Shown one piece after another: positions 34,522-45,375 of a stretch of DNA of 64,000 nucleotides. Source of the DNA: VXLM01 sp965242665 (GTDB taxonomy: Bacteria > Chloroflexota > Dehalococcoidia > Lucifugimonadales > VXLM01). Both the position numbers and the translations under genes were made by a program. Below the pieces are notes generated by a model. It worked only from the letters and a program-made list of their open reading frames with translations. It did not search any database and was not told where the DNA came from. The stretch's first letter is position 1, and every line of letters begins with the position of its first letter. The stretch covers positions 620,001 to 684,000 of the forward strand of contig OZ251484.1 in the NCBI GenBank assembly GCA_965242665.1, given 5' to 3'.

Positions 34522-35382
34522 CTATAGACGTGGAAGGGTGACCGTGACTACTCTCGGCAAGCCGGCGTAGTCGTCGGTGGATCGAACGTCCGCGCGCGGG
34601 AAGGATCGCTGCGCAAGATCGAGTACCGCACGGAGACGGCGAGGATCGATCTCGACGATCAGCAGTCCCCCTGGGTTCAGATAAGGCGCCGCGCCTTCGA
34701 TCAGGGGGCGCAGGACATCCATTCCGTCGGCGCCGGCATGGAGGGCGATGGCTGGTTCGCGCCGAACGTCGGGCGGCAGGTTGTCCATCTCGGCATCGGA
34801 GATGTACGGGGGATTGGACGCGATGACGTCGACTGCACCGTCGAGGGCGTCGAAAAGGTGTCCGTGCCGGGTGTGAATGCGGTCGTCGAGTCCGTGCGTT
34901 CTGATGTTTGCGGCGGCAACGCCGAGGGCGGCCTGACTCCGGTCGGTCGCAAATATCGTTGCGGCTGGCAGGTGGTATCCGAGGGCGATCGAGATCGCTC
35001 CGCTGCCTGTGCCGATGTCGGCGGCTGTGAGAGGAGATGCGGACGGGTCGCGGCCTCGCGCGAATTGCAGTATTGCATCGACCAGGTGCTCCGTCTCCTG
35101 GCGGGGTATGAGGACACCCTCGGTTACCATGAGGTCGAGTCCGTAGAATTCGCGGCGGCCTGTAAGATAGGCGAGTGGCTCGCCCTGCAGGCGGCGTTGC
35201 AGTATCTGCTCGAAGGCATCTGCGCTGCGCGGGTGCATGGCTTCATTCAGGCGGGTGAAGAAGGCGGTTCGATCTATGCCGAGGGCTGCGCGGAGGAGCG
35301 CTTGAGACTCTAGTCCGGCATCGGGGATGTCGGCGCGTTCGAGTCGTCGTCGTCCGCGCACCCAGGCATCGCGGAGTTTCAC
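34522..35382 (-). CDS. prmC: Release factor glutamine N5-methyltransferase
   Basis: 286 aa. An N-terminal helical domain is followed by GEPLAYLTGRREFYGL, the AdoMet site ADIGTGSGAISIAL (near 121) and the catalytic NPPYIS (near 190). It methylates the GGQ glutamine of release factors. Its ATG overlaps the prfA stop by 4 bases, the standard prfA-prmC pair, so substrate and modifier are coupled. Confidence 0.96.
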   Translation of the reverse strand: MKLRDAWVRGRRRLERADIPDAGLESQALLRAALGIDRTAFFTRLNEAMHPRSADAFEQILQRRLQGEPLAYLTGRREFYGLDLMVTEGVLIPRQETEHLVDAILQFARGRDPSASPLTAADIGTGSGAISIALGYHLPAATIFATDRSQAALGVAAANIRTHGLDDRIHTRHGHLFDALDGAVDVIASNPPYISDAEMDNLPPDVRREPAIALHAGADGMDVLRPLIEGAAPYLNPGGLLIVEIDPRRLRAVLDLAQRSFPRADVRSTDDYAGLPRVVTVTLPRL

Positions 35383-36449
35383 GCCACGAATTCCTCGAGG
35401 TTGCGCGCTTGCTCTGCTTCCAAGAGTTGGTGGAGGATGTCGTCGATTTCACCGTCGAGCACTGCTTCGAGTCCGTGTCGGGTGTAGTTCACTCTGTGGT
35501 CGGTGACGCGGTCTTGTGGGAAGTTATAGGTGCGAACTCGTCCGGAGCGGTCGCCGGTACCGACTTGGGATCGGCGGTCTTCGGATATTTCGGAGTGCTG
35601 GCGCTCGGTCTCTCTCGCGAGGAGACGAGAGCGCAGAACGGCCATGGCTTTTTCCTTATTCTTGAGTTGGGAACGTTCGTCCTGGCATGAGACGACGATG
35701 CCGCTGGGTCGGTGAGTAATGCGAATGGCGGTGGCGTTCTTCTGAACGCTCTGTCCGCCGTGTCCGCTGGCGAAGAAGACATCGATTTGGATGTCGTCGG
35801 GGTCGATGCTCACGTCGACTTCTTCGGCTTCGGGGAGCACTGCGACCGTGGCGGCGGAGGTGTGGATGCGTCCGCTCGATTCGGTTACTGGGACACGCTG
35901 CACGCGGTGAGTACCGCTTTCGTGTTTGAGTTGGCTGTAGGCCCCTGCGCCTTCGATCTGGAAGACTATTTCTCTGACGCTGCCAAGTCCTGTTTCCGTA
36001 CTGCTGATGACCTCGACTTGCCAATTGTGGAGTTGGGCGTACCGCGTGTACATTCGGTACAACTCTGCGGCGAAGAGGCCTGCTTCTTCGCCGCCTGTGC
36101 CCGCGCGCACTTCAACGATGACGTTCTTGTCGTCGTTGGGGTCCTTTGGGATGAGTTGGACGCGCAGGCTGCGCTCGATTTCATCTCGTTGTCTGTCGAG
36201 CTCTTCGACTTCCTCGCGGGCGAGGGCGGCCAGCTCGCGGTCGGATTCCTCTCTCATCAGGGTGCGAGCCTGTTCTCGGTCGTCGAGGACCTTGCGGTAC
36301 TGGCGAGAGAGGGCGACTACTTGCTTGATGGAGCCGTGCTCTTGGATAACTGCTTGGAGGCGCGAGTAGTCGCCTGCGACGTCTGGATCCGCCATTTGCC
36401 GCTCTAGCTCGTCGCAGCGCTTTTCCAATGCGGTCAGTTTGTCAAGCAT
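35379..36449 (-). CDS. prfA: Peptide chain release factor 1
   Basis: 356 aa, full length. The tripeptide anticodon region is PVTESSGRIHTSA (PVT near 187, a variant of RF1's usual PAT; RF2 would have SPF). The peptidyl-transferase loop is GHGGQSVQKN with GGQ near 231. RVEIVFQIEG-like and KHESGTHRVQRVP segments are as in RF1. It reads UAA and UAG. The ATG at 36449 gives the expected MLDKLTALEKR N-terminus. Confidence 0.96.
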   Translation of the reverse strand: MLDKLTALEKRCDELERQMADPDVAGDYSRLQAVIQEHGSIKQVVALSRQYRKVLDDREQARTLMREESDRELAALAREEVEELDRQRDEIERSLRVQLIPKDPNDDKNVIVEVRAGTGGEEAGLFAAELYRMYTRYAQLHNWQVEVISSTETGLGSVREIVFQIEGAGAYSQLKHESGTHRVQRVPVTESSGRIHTSAATVAVLPEAEEVDVSIDPDDIQIDVFFASGHGGQSVQKNATAIRITHRPSGIVVSCQDERSQLKNKEKAMAVLRSRLLARETERQHSEISEDRRSQVGTGDRSGRVRTYNFPQDRVTDHRVNYTRHGLEAVLDGEIDDILHQLLEAEQARNLEEFVA

Positions 36450-36605
36450 GGGAAGGATGGTCGTTCACAATATCGAATGACGGGAAGGCGAATAGGGATG
36501 CGGTGAAAAGGTCACTCGTAGAGTATAGCAAATCGAAGCGGACGGTTGAACCGCTGCTTGCGGGGTGATACCGTTGTAAACCAAAGATCTTCCGGGTGTG
36601 CGTTC

Positions 36606-36794
36606 ATGGGAAATTGGAGACGGACGGCGGTCTAGGTAATCGTCCCCGTCGTGGTCGCGGCGGCAGCGGTCGGGCTTGGGGCGTTCTTCTTCCTGCGCGA
36701 GGCCGGTCGCGCGGGGGAGGCGACGGCGAAGTTCATGCCTGCAAGCGGCGCAGACACGCACCCGAGGCATTCAAAGCGACATGAGGAGCGATGA
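36606..36794 (+). pseudogene. Signal-anchor ORF interrupted by an in-frame TAG
   Basis: From ATG 36606 the frame reads MGNWRRTAV, a TAG at 36633, then VIVPVVVAAAAVGLGAFFF and LREAGRAGEATAKFMPAS before TGA at 36792. Ignoring the TAG this is a textbook signal peptide or membrane anchor (basic head, hydrophobic core, charged exit). It probably is a decayed gene start whose 3' part is lost. It overlaps the beginning of the downstream cupin's leader. Confidence 0.4.
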
Positions 36795-36795
36795 G

Positions 36796-37242
36796 ATGAC
36801 AGGAGAGCATACGGTTCGAGCGAGCGACGAAGAGTACGAGCAGTATATCGTTCACTACGAGGATATTCCGCAGGAGGAGTTGGCTCCGGGGTCGTGGAGC
36901 CATCTGGTAGCAGGAAAAGAGGCGGTGGTGAGCTTCCTGACGATTCCGTCGGGCACTTATTTTCCTGTGCACCAGCACGAGGCGGAACAGATCATGATCG
37001 TGGTGGAGGGGTATATCGATCAGGTAATCGACGGCAAGATGTACCGGGTGAACGCGGGGGATGTGATCGTCATGCCGTCGAACATTCCGCACGGAGGATA
37101 TGTCCGGGATCAGGACTGCAAGGTCATCGACATCTTCGCGCCGGCCCGAGAGGATTTGGTGGAGCGCGCGGCGAAAGCTCGGGCGAACATGCGGGGATAT
37201 GAGCCGCCGGAGACGAAGGCTCGCCCCGTGGGAGGGGCCTAG
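36796..37242 (+). CDS. Cupin domain protein
   Basis: 148 aa from ATG 36796 (AGGAG 7 bases upstream); ATG 36781 is an alternative. Cupin motif 1 FPVHQHEAEQIMIVVEGYID supplies two His and a Glu, and motif 2 is GDVIVMPSNIPHGG with the third His. The tail EDLVERAAKARANMRGYEPP is helical. A small metal-binding beta-barrel; substrate unknown. It is convergent with trpB, 4 bases apart. Confidence 0.85.
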   Translation: MTGEHTVRASDEEYEQYIVHYEDIPQEELAPGSWSHLVAGKEAVVSFLTIPSGTYFPVHQHEAEQIMIVVEGYIDQVIDGKMYRVNAGDVIVMPSNIPHGGYVRDQDCKVIDIFAPAREDLVERAAKARANMRGYEPPETKARPVGGA

Positions 37243-37246
37243 GGGG

Positions 37247-38452
<1,206 letters not shown>

Positions 38453-38605
38453 GGATTACCCCTCGAACGGTCTAGCGTGCCATAATTATACAGTACAGGG
38501 GCGATCCGGGGATATTTGGAGCAACCATCGTCCTCAGGGGAGTTAGAATCCATCAAGGGAATGTTTCACCTCCGAGTGACGGATGGGGGTATGGGGTACT
38601 GGGGG

Positions 38606-41600
38606 CTAAGCCGCTTCGAACTCGAGCCCGATCTGTTCTCCTCTTGGAGACGCGATTTCGGGGGGGCTGCGCTCCTCGGCTGTCGGGGACGGCAGTTCTT
38701 GGGTCGAGAACAGCGGTGAGGCGAATATCTTCGCGAGCAACTCCTCGCCGTCCGGCTGAAGGGTTATCGTGCGCTCCAATATCCACAGCAGTTCCAAGAG
38801 CTGCTCGGTGAATTCCCAACGCTCTGGGCGGATTTCGTCCAGGGGGGACGACTTCCTACCGGATGGGTTTGACTTTCGGCGGTCTAGCCAGGATCTGACG
38901 ACCTGAAGTCCGGATATGGAGTAGTCCCACACTTCTGGGGATACGGGCGAGAACACTCCGTCTCCAACTTTGAGAACCTGCGTATCCGGGTCGTAAGAGA
39001 ACCCTTCTGGGTAGCGGTCTGTCGATACTGCCTCTGTGCACCGCGCGGCACCGTGCGGCACGAATCCGTGGTTTCGTTCCGGGTCGTCCACGGCACCAAA
39101 TCGCTTGGCGTAGGTGTGCAGATACAACAGACGCGCCCCGTGCAGGGATACTCGGCGGAATAGATGGGCGTCCTTCGTGATGGGCAGGTGCGGAGGGGGC
39201 ATTTCGAGCTCGTCCCAAAACCGTTCCACGTAGGCGGGCTGCGCAAGGATGCCGTATGCGTATGCGAACAACGCTTCGGCGGAGACGGGTGCGCCATGCG
39301 CGTCTGCGATGGTTTCGAGCAAGCCGTCGGTGACGTTTGGTTCCTCGGCCTCCGCATCGCGGTAGAGGGGAATAACATGCTTGGCACCGAACGATCCGCG
39401 GAAGTGGCTCATGTCGGGAAGTTCTCCCGCGGCCACCGCCGCGGGACCGCTGCCCAACACACCAGTTAGTAAGCTTGTAATGTATATCTGACGCGGGCCA
39501 TGGTTCATCCAGTGGTCGGGAGGCATGTAATCGCCGACTCGCGAGTCGGCGATTACCCATTGTCTGTCGAACGAGCGGTAGGAGTAGGGAACTATTGGAG
39601 GAGGGGGCGAACCAAGTTCTAGATCCTGAATCGCTGGGTCGCGGACATCCCCGCCGAACAACGGAGGGTAGCGTCGACTCACCTTTCGGTCTCGCGTCTC
39701 CTTGAAAGCGACGCGCCGATCAGCGGGCAATCGTCCGAGAAGGTCACGCCAACGGTCAATCAGCACGTCGCGCGTTACACCTATCGGCCACGTCCGGGAC
39801 AACTTTACTCCTGAGTGCTGCCACGGGAACACATCCGTAACCTTCGGCCATCCGAAGTATTCTCCGGATCCTTCCGGATAGAACGGGGCGTCCCACTCAT
39901 CGGAGCAACGCGTCCAATCAAAGTCTCCGAACCCATGGGCTGCGTCCAGGGCGTCGAGCTTGGCGCGATCCGTTCCTGTGAGCCGCACTTTCCGAACCGT
40001 TGCGGGGGCGTTGGGGCTGGGTGGTCCATATCGGACGCCGATGGCAATGGCGACGGGGGTTCGGATAGCAAACACGTTCTGCGTCTTGCGCGCTCCAAGA
40101 TTGCCACCCTCAAGATCGATGATCCACAGTTCGTCGAAGACCTCGCGCATCTTGCGGCGCATTCCCGCAAAGGCGGGGCCGCGGAGGTAGGATGATGCAG
40201 TAATGAAGGTGACGATGCCTGCATCCTGGGTGGAGTCGAAGACCTTCCACAGCGCCCACCGCCAGAAGTAGACGTAGTCGTTGTACAGATTCTTCAAATG
40301 AACGCCGCCGCCGCTGTCTCGAACCGGTGAGAGAAAGTCCTCAAGAATTGGGGGCGGCCCGCCGTTGTCGTCATCCCCATAGTCCCCAAAGCGAACCCAT
40401 CCGCCCTTGCGTCGTCCTCCATCCTGCGACGGATCTCGTGACTCACGGTGGTAGGGCGGATTGCCAAGGCAGACGAATACGCGCATGTCTTTCTTGACCT
40501 GCAGGGCCATGTTGCGTTCCTCGGTGATCCGGGTCTGTAGGAGGCTTGCCGTGAAATCCGGCGCGCTATTGGGGGATTCCAAGGTATCCGTCAGATACAC
40601 TTTCGGGGCTTTGTCCATCACGCCAGCGTCTTTGAATCTTTGCGATAGCCGCAGATGTGCGACGGAGTATGGGCCAACGAGGATCTCGAAGGCGTGCAAT
40701 CTGTCCGCAAGCGCGCGCAGCTTTCCTGCAACCGCGCCGGGTCCGAGTCTGCCGCGGACGGATTCCTCGGCGTGGTCGAGCACTGCGAGGGGGTAGGTTC
40801 CGGTGCCAACGGCTGGGTCGAGCACGACTACGTCGTCGTCTGCGAAGGCCAGGGGCTTGCCGAATTGGGTACGGAGGAGCTCGCCTGCAAGCCGTGTTTG
40901 GGCCCGCACGACTTCGACTGGGGTGTAGTAGACTCCTCGCTTCTTTCGCAGGCTGGGGTCGTAGGCCCCGAGGAATTGCTCGTAGAAGTACAACCATGGA
41001 TCGCCCTCTTGTCCGATGCGCGCGGAGTCTACGGCGCCGATAGCGCGTTCGAGCAGATCGATCGGCATCTTCAGTTCTTCCCGGACTGGGTTGGCTTCCA
41101 GGAGTTGGAGCGCTTCGGCAAGCAGGAGGTGTTCACGCTGCAGGGCGTCGGCGGCCATGAGGGGACGGAGGCTTTCTGCGCCCTCGAACCGCGCCAAGAG
41201 TAGGGCATAGGTGAGGGTCTGGGCGTATGCGTCGGCGAACTGTTCTTCGCCGCCTTCTGGGAACAGGAGTCCGCTCCATTCGTCTGCGAGGGTCTTGAGG
41301 GAACTGTCGGGGCGGAGAAGCGCGTTTTGCACCTCGTCGCGGAGGATGCGAGACAAGGGGGCGAGATACCGCGCCAGTCCGTCCGCGGTACTTGGAACCA
41401 CCGGCTGCCAGCGCAGGAAATCCATGAGGAGCGCATACAGGCTGGCCGCGTCCTCAGGGGCGAGGGATGTTGCGCCGTCGCTGCGTATGTCGTCCACAAT
41501 CTTTGCGCGTTGTTTGAGTTCTCCGGAGCGATACAAGCTCCACTCGGAGCCGTCGGTATAGATGAGATTTGGCAGGCGTTTGAAGCGTTGCCACTGCTTG

Positions 41601-41911
41601 CGGTTTGGTCCGCTGAACCGTTCTGGGCGCGCGCCGAGTCCTGGGCGCTTGAGTTCGACGTGGCCGGTAAGCAGGTTGTCGGCGGTCACCCCCATATCGG
41701 GGCGTCCGTCGACATCGTCCGCGCGGACTTCTGTGCGCCAGTTCACGTCGAGGGCGGCTTGCTGGCCTGTGCCGCGGAGGAGACTGCCAACCGGCGCTTT
41801 CAGCTGATCTTCGGGCTGCGCCTCGACGGGGGAACGGAAGTTGGCGGCAACGCGGTCCGCATACGAACCGGCGAGTTCCAAGAAGGCGGCGGATGGAGTC
41901 GATGTGCTCAT
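38606..41911 (-). CDS. Single-chain type ISP/IIG restriction-modification enzyme
   Basis: 1101 aa from ATG 41911; the frame continues upstream without start support. The N-terminal ~150 residues contain a PD-(D/E)xK-like motif (RPDMGV ... GHVELKRPG, near 71-90). The centre is an N6-adenine methyltransferase with LDPAVGTGTYPLAVL (near 363) and VCLGNPPYHRES (near 483), preceded by KKRGVYYTPVEVVRAQ. The C-terminal ~450 residues resemble the target-recognition part of type ISP enzymes (FFYRSFDRQWVIADSR-like, HVIPLYRD, AYAYGILAQPAYVERFWDEL). I saw no SF2 helicase motifs, unlike true type ISP proteins such as LlaGI, so IIG is the closer label. It would cut and methylate from one chain. Confidence 0.88.
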   Translation of the reverse strand: MSTSTPSAAFLELAGSYADRVAANFRSPVEAQPEDQLKAPVGSLLRGTGQQAALDVNWRTEVRADDVDGRPDMGVTADNLLTGHVELKRPGLGARPERFSGPNRKQWQRFKRLPNLIYTDGSEWSLYRSGELKQRAKIVDDIRSDGATSLAPEDAASLYALLMDFLRWQPVVPSTADGLARYLAPLSRILRDEVQNALLRPDSSLKTLADEWSGLLFPEGGEEQFADAYAQTLTYALLLARFEGAESLRPLMAADALQREHLLLAEALQLLEANPVREELKMPIDLLERAIGAVDSARIGQEGDPWLYFYEQFLGAYDPSLRKKRGVYYTPVEVVRAQTRLAGELLRTQFGKPLAFADDDVVVLDPAVGTGTYPLAVLDHAEESVRGRLGPGAVAGKLRALADRLHAFEILVGPYSVAHLRLSQRFKDAGVMDKAPKVYLTDTLESPNSAPDFTASLLQTRITEERNMALQVKKDMRVFVCLGNPPYHRESRDPSQDGGRRKGGWVRFGDYGDDDNGGPPPILEDFLSPVRDSGGGVHLKNLYNDYVYFWRWALWKVFDSTQDAGIVTFITASSYLRGPAFAGMRRKMREVFDELWIIDLEGGNLGARKTQNVFAIRTPVAIAIGVRYGPPSPNAPATVRKVRLTGTDRAKLDALDAAHGFGDFDWTRCSDEWDAPFYPEGSGEYFGWPKVTDVFPWQHSGVKLSRTWPIGVTRDVLIDRWRDLLGRLPADRRVAFKETRDRKVSRRYPPLFGGDVRDPAIQDLELGSPPPPIVPYSYRSFDRQWVIADSRVGDYMPPDHWMNHGPRQIYITSLLTGVLGSGPAAVAAGELPDMSHFRGSFGAKHVIPLYRDAEAEEPNVTDGLLETIADAHGAPVSAEALFAYAYGILAQPAYVERFWDELEMPPPHLPITKDAHLFRRVSLHGARLLYLHTYAKRFGAVDDPERNHGFVPHGAARCTEAVSTDRYPEGFSYDPDTQVLKVGDGVFSPVSPEVWDYSISGLQVVRSWLDRRKSNPSGRKSSPLDEIRPERWEFTEQLLELLWILERTITLQPDGEELLAKIFASPLFSTQELPSPTAEERSPPEIASPRGEQIGLEFEAA

Positions 41912-42031
41912 GGTCTTTGCAATGATACAGGATAGATGCGCTTGGCGTAACTGTGAGGGGCAGGTATTCTTGACTCTGACCCGACTGCGAGCTAGAATGA
42001 AGGGAATCGACGCGACAGGAGCTTGGACGTC

Positions 42032-42268
42032 ATGCCATTGTACGAATACACCTGCGGGATGTGCTCGAACACCTTCGAGAAGCTGCGGCTGTTCGACGAG
42101 ATGGACGATCCTGCGCCGTGTCCGGACTGTGGGTCGGAGTCGCGGCGGAAGCTGTCGGTGTTCATGTCGTTTTCGACGGATGCGAGCGGGCAGACGACTG
42201 CGGTTGCGGGCGGAGGCGGGTGTTGCGGCGGGAGCAGGGCAGGCTGCGCGTGCGCGATGACGGTATAG
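42032..42268 (+). CDS. FmdB-type zinc ribbon protein
   Basis: 78 aa. MPLYEYTCGMCSNTFEKL, then CPDCGSESRRKLSVFM: the two Cys pairs of the FmdB regulatory zinc ribbon. The tail is Gly/Cys-rich (GGGGCCGGSRAGCACAM), a common extension in the family. Possible nucleic-acid binding; role unknown. AGGAG lies 10 bases before the ATG. Divergent from the restriction-modification gene. Confidence 0.88.
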   Translation: MPLYEYTCGMCSNTFEKLRLFDEMDDPAPCPDCGSESRRKLSVFMSFSTDASGQTTAVAGGGGCCGGSRAGCACAMTV

Positions 42269-42447
42269 CGGGCGGGCCGTCGACTCCATCGCTGGGGGCG
42301 CATCTACGCAAGCGGCAGAATGCGCAGGGCCGCAATGGGCCTCCTACAAGATCATGGTTCCTGCCTTCGCTGGAATTCCAGAGGCGCAACCTGGGTGTCC
42401 GTTTCGCTGGTCGTATAGGCTGATCCCCTTACCCCCGGGTTTCTCCA

Positions 42448-42738
42448 TCAATACGTGGGGCCTGCGATCGAGCTGAGCCAGACTGCGATTACGAAGACCA
42501 AGGCGACCAGTGTGATGAGGGGAATGGCAATCAGGCCGACTATGCCGGTTGCGGCGACGACGTTGACGATGAATGACACGATCGGGCCGATGACGGGAAT
42601 CGGCTTGATCACTCCGTAGGCTCTTTCCATTGGGATGAGGATGAAGTCGAGAGGGGAAAGGGCCTTGCGTATCGGACCTTGACCGCTGTAGTCTTTTTCT
42701 TTCTTCGCGGACTTCTCTAGCGGTTTGTATTCGAACAT
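42448..42738 (-). CDS. Small membrane protein
   Basis: 96 aa with GAGGTG six bases before the ATG. A charged N-terminus (MFEYKPLEKSAKKEKD) leads to a PIPVIGPIVSFIVNVVAATG segment and a long C-terminal hydrophobic helix (IVGLIAIPLITLVALVFVIAVW). Two membrane spans. Family not recognised. It faces left, as does the next small membrane protein. Confidence 0.6.
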   Translation of the reverse strand: MFEYKPLEKSAKKEKDYSGQGPIRKALSPLDFILIPMERAYGVIKPIPVIGPIVSFIVNVVAATGIVGLIAIPLITLVALVFVIAVWLSSIAGPTY

Positions 42739-42858
42739 CTGGCACCTCGCGTGAATCTATCTCGGTCTGTATGCGCGACGCATATACTCTAGCCCGGAAT
42801 TCCCCGCAAGGCAATAGCGCAACTGCGGGGTGTTCTCAATGGGGGGCGGCGTCTTCTG

Positions 42859-43092
42859 TCATTCGAACTCTTCGATGTTTTGGAACTCATAAGGAGGCTT
42901 GTTGCCGAAGAAGTCGGTGAACTGGTAGAGGATGCCGCCTACGATGAGTCCGGCGAGCAGCATCGCCACGAGGATCACCCCTTCGATTTCGAGCACGCGC
43001 CAAGACCAACGGACGAACCGGCGCGGCCAAGTCTTCAAACGGGGACGGCCGAATCTTGGAATTCGAGGCGCTCTCAGTCTCTTCCCTACCAC
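42859..43092 (-). CDS. Small single-span membrane protein
   Basis: 77 aa. A very basic, Pro-rich head (RLRAPRIPRFGRPRLK) precedes one membrane helix (GVILVAMLLAGLIVGGILY) and an acidic tail (PPYEFQNIEEFE). Charge asymmetry predicts the head inside and tail outside. No family recognised; coding evidence is the charge and hydrophobicity pattern. Confidence 0.5.
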   Translation of the reverse strand: MVGKRLRAPRIPRFGRPRLKTWPRRFVRWSWRVLEIEGVILVAMLLAGLIVGGILYQFTDFFGNKPPYEFQNIEEFE

Positions 43093-43235
43093 GGATCTAT
43101 ACTCCCTCCGTATCGGAGCGGGATGTCTTGGCGTGAACGAGCTTGCGGACGTTTCGCCGTTATCCTTTTGCTTATTTCACTACGAACCGCGTTCCCAAGT
43201 CAATCCACAATTCAGGGATTCGACTGCGGAGATGG

Positions 43236-44564
43236 TCAGTCTTGCTCGGTCAACGCTTCTTCGAATGCGTTGGTCAGGCCGTCGACGTGCTCGACGGTCA
43301 TGGGAGACGATAGCATCATGGACATGGGGGGGATGCCTAGTGCGAATCCCTTGAGGTGGACTGCAAGGCTAACTCGCTCGAACAACGCGGAGTCGTGTGT
43401 GGCGAAGGTGCGGTAGTCTCGCACTCTTCTATCCGTCAAGTAGAGGTTTACGACCGATCCGGACGCGAGGACTTGGTTTGGAATGCCTGCGCGGTCGAAG
43501 ATGGGGCCGATCGCTTGTTGGAGACGCTTGCCAAGCGAGTCCAAGTGTTGGTAGACGTCGTCGGTTAGGGCGCGGAGGGTGGCGAGTCCGGCGGCGAGGG
43601 TAAAGTTGTTGCCTGAGAAGGTGCCGCTTTGGGAGACGGCTGCGGAAGTTTCGGAGTTGTCCATGAGGTCCATCAGTTCAGATCTGCCTCCGATAGCGCC
43701 GACCGGCATTCCGCCGCCAACGATCTTGCCGAAGATCGTCATGTCGGGCTCGACTCCGGCCATGCCCTGGTATCCGGCGGGGCCGACGCGGAAGCTGACG
43801 ACCTCGTCCATGACCATGTACATTCCCAGTTCTTGGGTGATGTTTCGAATGAAGCGGGTGAACTCTGGTGGGATGTCCAACATGCCGGGTCTGCCATCGT
43901 AGAAGACGCCGGCGATTTCGTCTTGGTGTTCGCGCAGGATGAGTTCGACGGATTCTGGGTCGTTATAGGGCAGCATGACGACCATGTCTTCGGATCCTGC
44001 GGCGACGCCGTCGTTTGCGGGGATGGAGTTTGGAGAATCTGCGGGGCCGGCTTCCTCGATAGCTGGGCCGACGCTGTGTTCGAGGGCGTCGTGGCTGCCG
44101 TGGTAGGCGCCTTCGAACTTTGCGACTTTGGGCTTGCCGGTCTTTGCGCGGATGAGTCTCGTAGCGTGCAGGGACGATTCGGTGCCGGAGTTGGTGAAGC
44201 GCACCTTATCGATCGAGGGGAAGCGGTGCACCAGTTCCTCAGCGATTTCGACTTCTAGGCTCGTTGGGTTGCCGAGGCCGAATCCACGGTCGATCTCTCT
44301 GCGGACGGCCGCCGCAACGTCCGGGTGGGAGTGTCCAACGATCATGGCAGAGTGGTGGGAGGCGAAGTCGACAAGTACGTTGCCGTCGATGTCGGTTAGG
44401 AGACAGTCCTTGGCCTGGTCGACATAGAAGGGAAAGGGGCGGCGCCAGTAGGCGCCCTTGATTACGCCGCCGGGCATTGCAGCCTTGGCGCGCTTCCACT
44501 GCGCGAGGGACTTGGGGTTCTTCTCGGAGTACTCTTCGTATAACGATTCCCTGGATCTGACCAT
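43236..44564 (-). CDS. Glutamate-1-semialdehyde aminomutase-like class III aminotransferase
   Basis: 442 aa. PLP-enzyme landmarks: FTNSGTESSLHATRLIRAKTGK, KFEGAYHGSHDA, YMVMDEVVSFR and the Schiff-base lysine in TIFGKIVGGGMPVGAIGG. The fold and spacing are those of glutamate-1-semialdehyde 2,1-aminomutase, but the usual ILEP motif reads VFYDGRPG, and two amidohydrolases precede it. It may therefore act in catabolism rather than tetrapyrrole synthesis. It starts 25 bases after the amidohydrolase stop, in one operon. Confidence 0.88.
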   Translation of the reverse strand: MVRSRESLYEEYSEKNPKSLAQWKRAKAAMPGGVIKGAYWRRPFPFYVDQAKDCLLTDIDGNVLVDFASHHSAMIVGHSHPDVAAAVRREIDRGFGLGNPTSLEVEIAEELVHRFPSIDKVRFTNSGTESSLHATRLIRAKTGKPKVAKFEGAYHGSHDALEHSVGPAIEEAGPADSPNSIPANDGVAAGSEDMVVMLPYNDPESVELILREHQDEIAGVFYDGRPGMLDIPPEFTRFIRNITQELGMYMVMDEVVSFRVGPAGYQGMAGVEPDMTIFGKIVGGGMPVGAIGGRSELMDLMDNSETSAAVSQSGTFSGNNFTLAAGLATLRALTDDVYQHLDSLGKRLQQAIGPIFDRAGIPNQVLASGSVVNLYLTDRRVRDYRTFATHDSALFERVSLAVHLKGFALGIPPMSMMLSSPMTVEHVDGLTNAFEEALTEQD

Positions 44565-44589
44565 TTCTTCTCCTGATGCTTACTCGCGA

Positions 44590-45375
44590 CTACTGCGAAG
44601 GGGACGGTTTGGGAGGGGCTGGCGCGGGCAGTCCGAGCAGCTCGATGGCGTTCAGCCCCAAGATCTTGCGCTTTGCTTCGTCGGATATATCGGCGGTGAC
44701 TATTCTACCAAGTTGATGGCGGGCGTCCAGTATGGGCATGTCCGATCCGTAGAGGACTCTATCTTCGCCGATGCCGTCGACCAGGAACTCGATGGTGCCG
44801 TGCTCGGACATGGATGTACAGGTTTCGAGGTACATGTTCGGTGCGCTGCGCGCGGCTTCGACAGCCTCGGTCTGGCCGTTCATGTCGTTGCCGGAGTGCG
44901 CCAGCACCCAGGTGACGTTTGGATATTTCTCTGCGAGGATAGCGAAGCGGTAGGGCCGCGTCTTATGTTCGTATTGGGAGTGGCTCATGATGACGACGCC
45001 GCGTTCGTCGCACCACTGGTATATTGGATCGAAGTCTGGGTGGTCGAGGGGCTTGTCGTAGTAGACGGGATAGACTTTGAGGAACTTGAAGTCCAATCGA
45101 CGGAAGCAGCGTTCGAGTTCGGGTATCGTTTCCTTTGGGTAGCGTGGGGTTACGTAGCCGACTCCGATGAATCTGTCGGGGTATGCGCGGACGAAGCTTG
45201 CGCTGACGTCGTTGCCGCGCCGTGCGTTTCCGTAGAAGATGCAGTTGACGGCGATCTTGTCGACTCCGGCGGCGTCCATCGTGCGGACGAATGCGTCGGG
45301 GGTTCCTCCGCTCAGTGCGTATGAGCTCCATCGTCCGGAGTGTGCGTGGAAGTCGATGACGGGTGTTTGGATCAT
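44590..45375 (-). CDS. Amidohydrolase family 2 protein, second copy
   Basis: 261 aa from ATG 45375, which overlaps the preceding gene's stop by 4 bases. Metal-dependent hydrolase/decarboxylase barrel (amidohydro_2): DFHAHSGRW (HxH), KFLKVYPVYYD, VIMSHSQYEH, WVLAHSGNDMNG, and YGSDMPILDARHQ with the metal Asp. It is closely related to the upstream protein (CIFYGNARRGNDV against CIFYAATRRGNDI), so the pair arose by tandem duplication. Likely hydrolyses or decarboxylates a small ring or acid; substrate unknown. Confidence 0.88.
   Translation of the reverse strand: MIQTPVIDFHAHSGRWSSYALSGGTPDAFVRTMDAAGVDKIAVNCIFYGNARRGNDVSASFVRAYPDRFIGVGYVTPRYPKETIPELERCFRRLDFKFLKVYPVYYDKPLDHPDFDPIYQWCDERGVVIMSHSQYEHKTRPYRFAILAEKYPNVTWVLAHSGNDMNGQTEAVEAARSAPNMYLETCTSMSEHGTIEFLVDGIGEDRVLYGSDMPILDARHQLGRIVTADISDEAKRKILGLNAIELLGLPAPAPPKPSPSQ

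Noticed and set aside
40140..40175. CATTCCCGCAAAGGCGGGG resembling the hairpin repeat
   Set aside because: Lies within the conserved coding sequence of the restriction-modification enzyme (FAGMRRKMREVF) and lacks the full second arm, so chance or very old.
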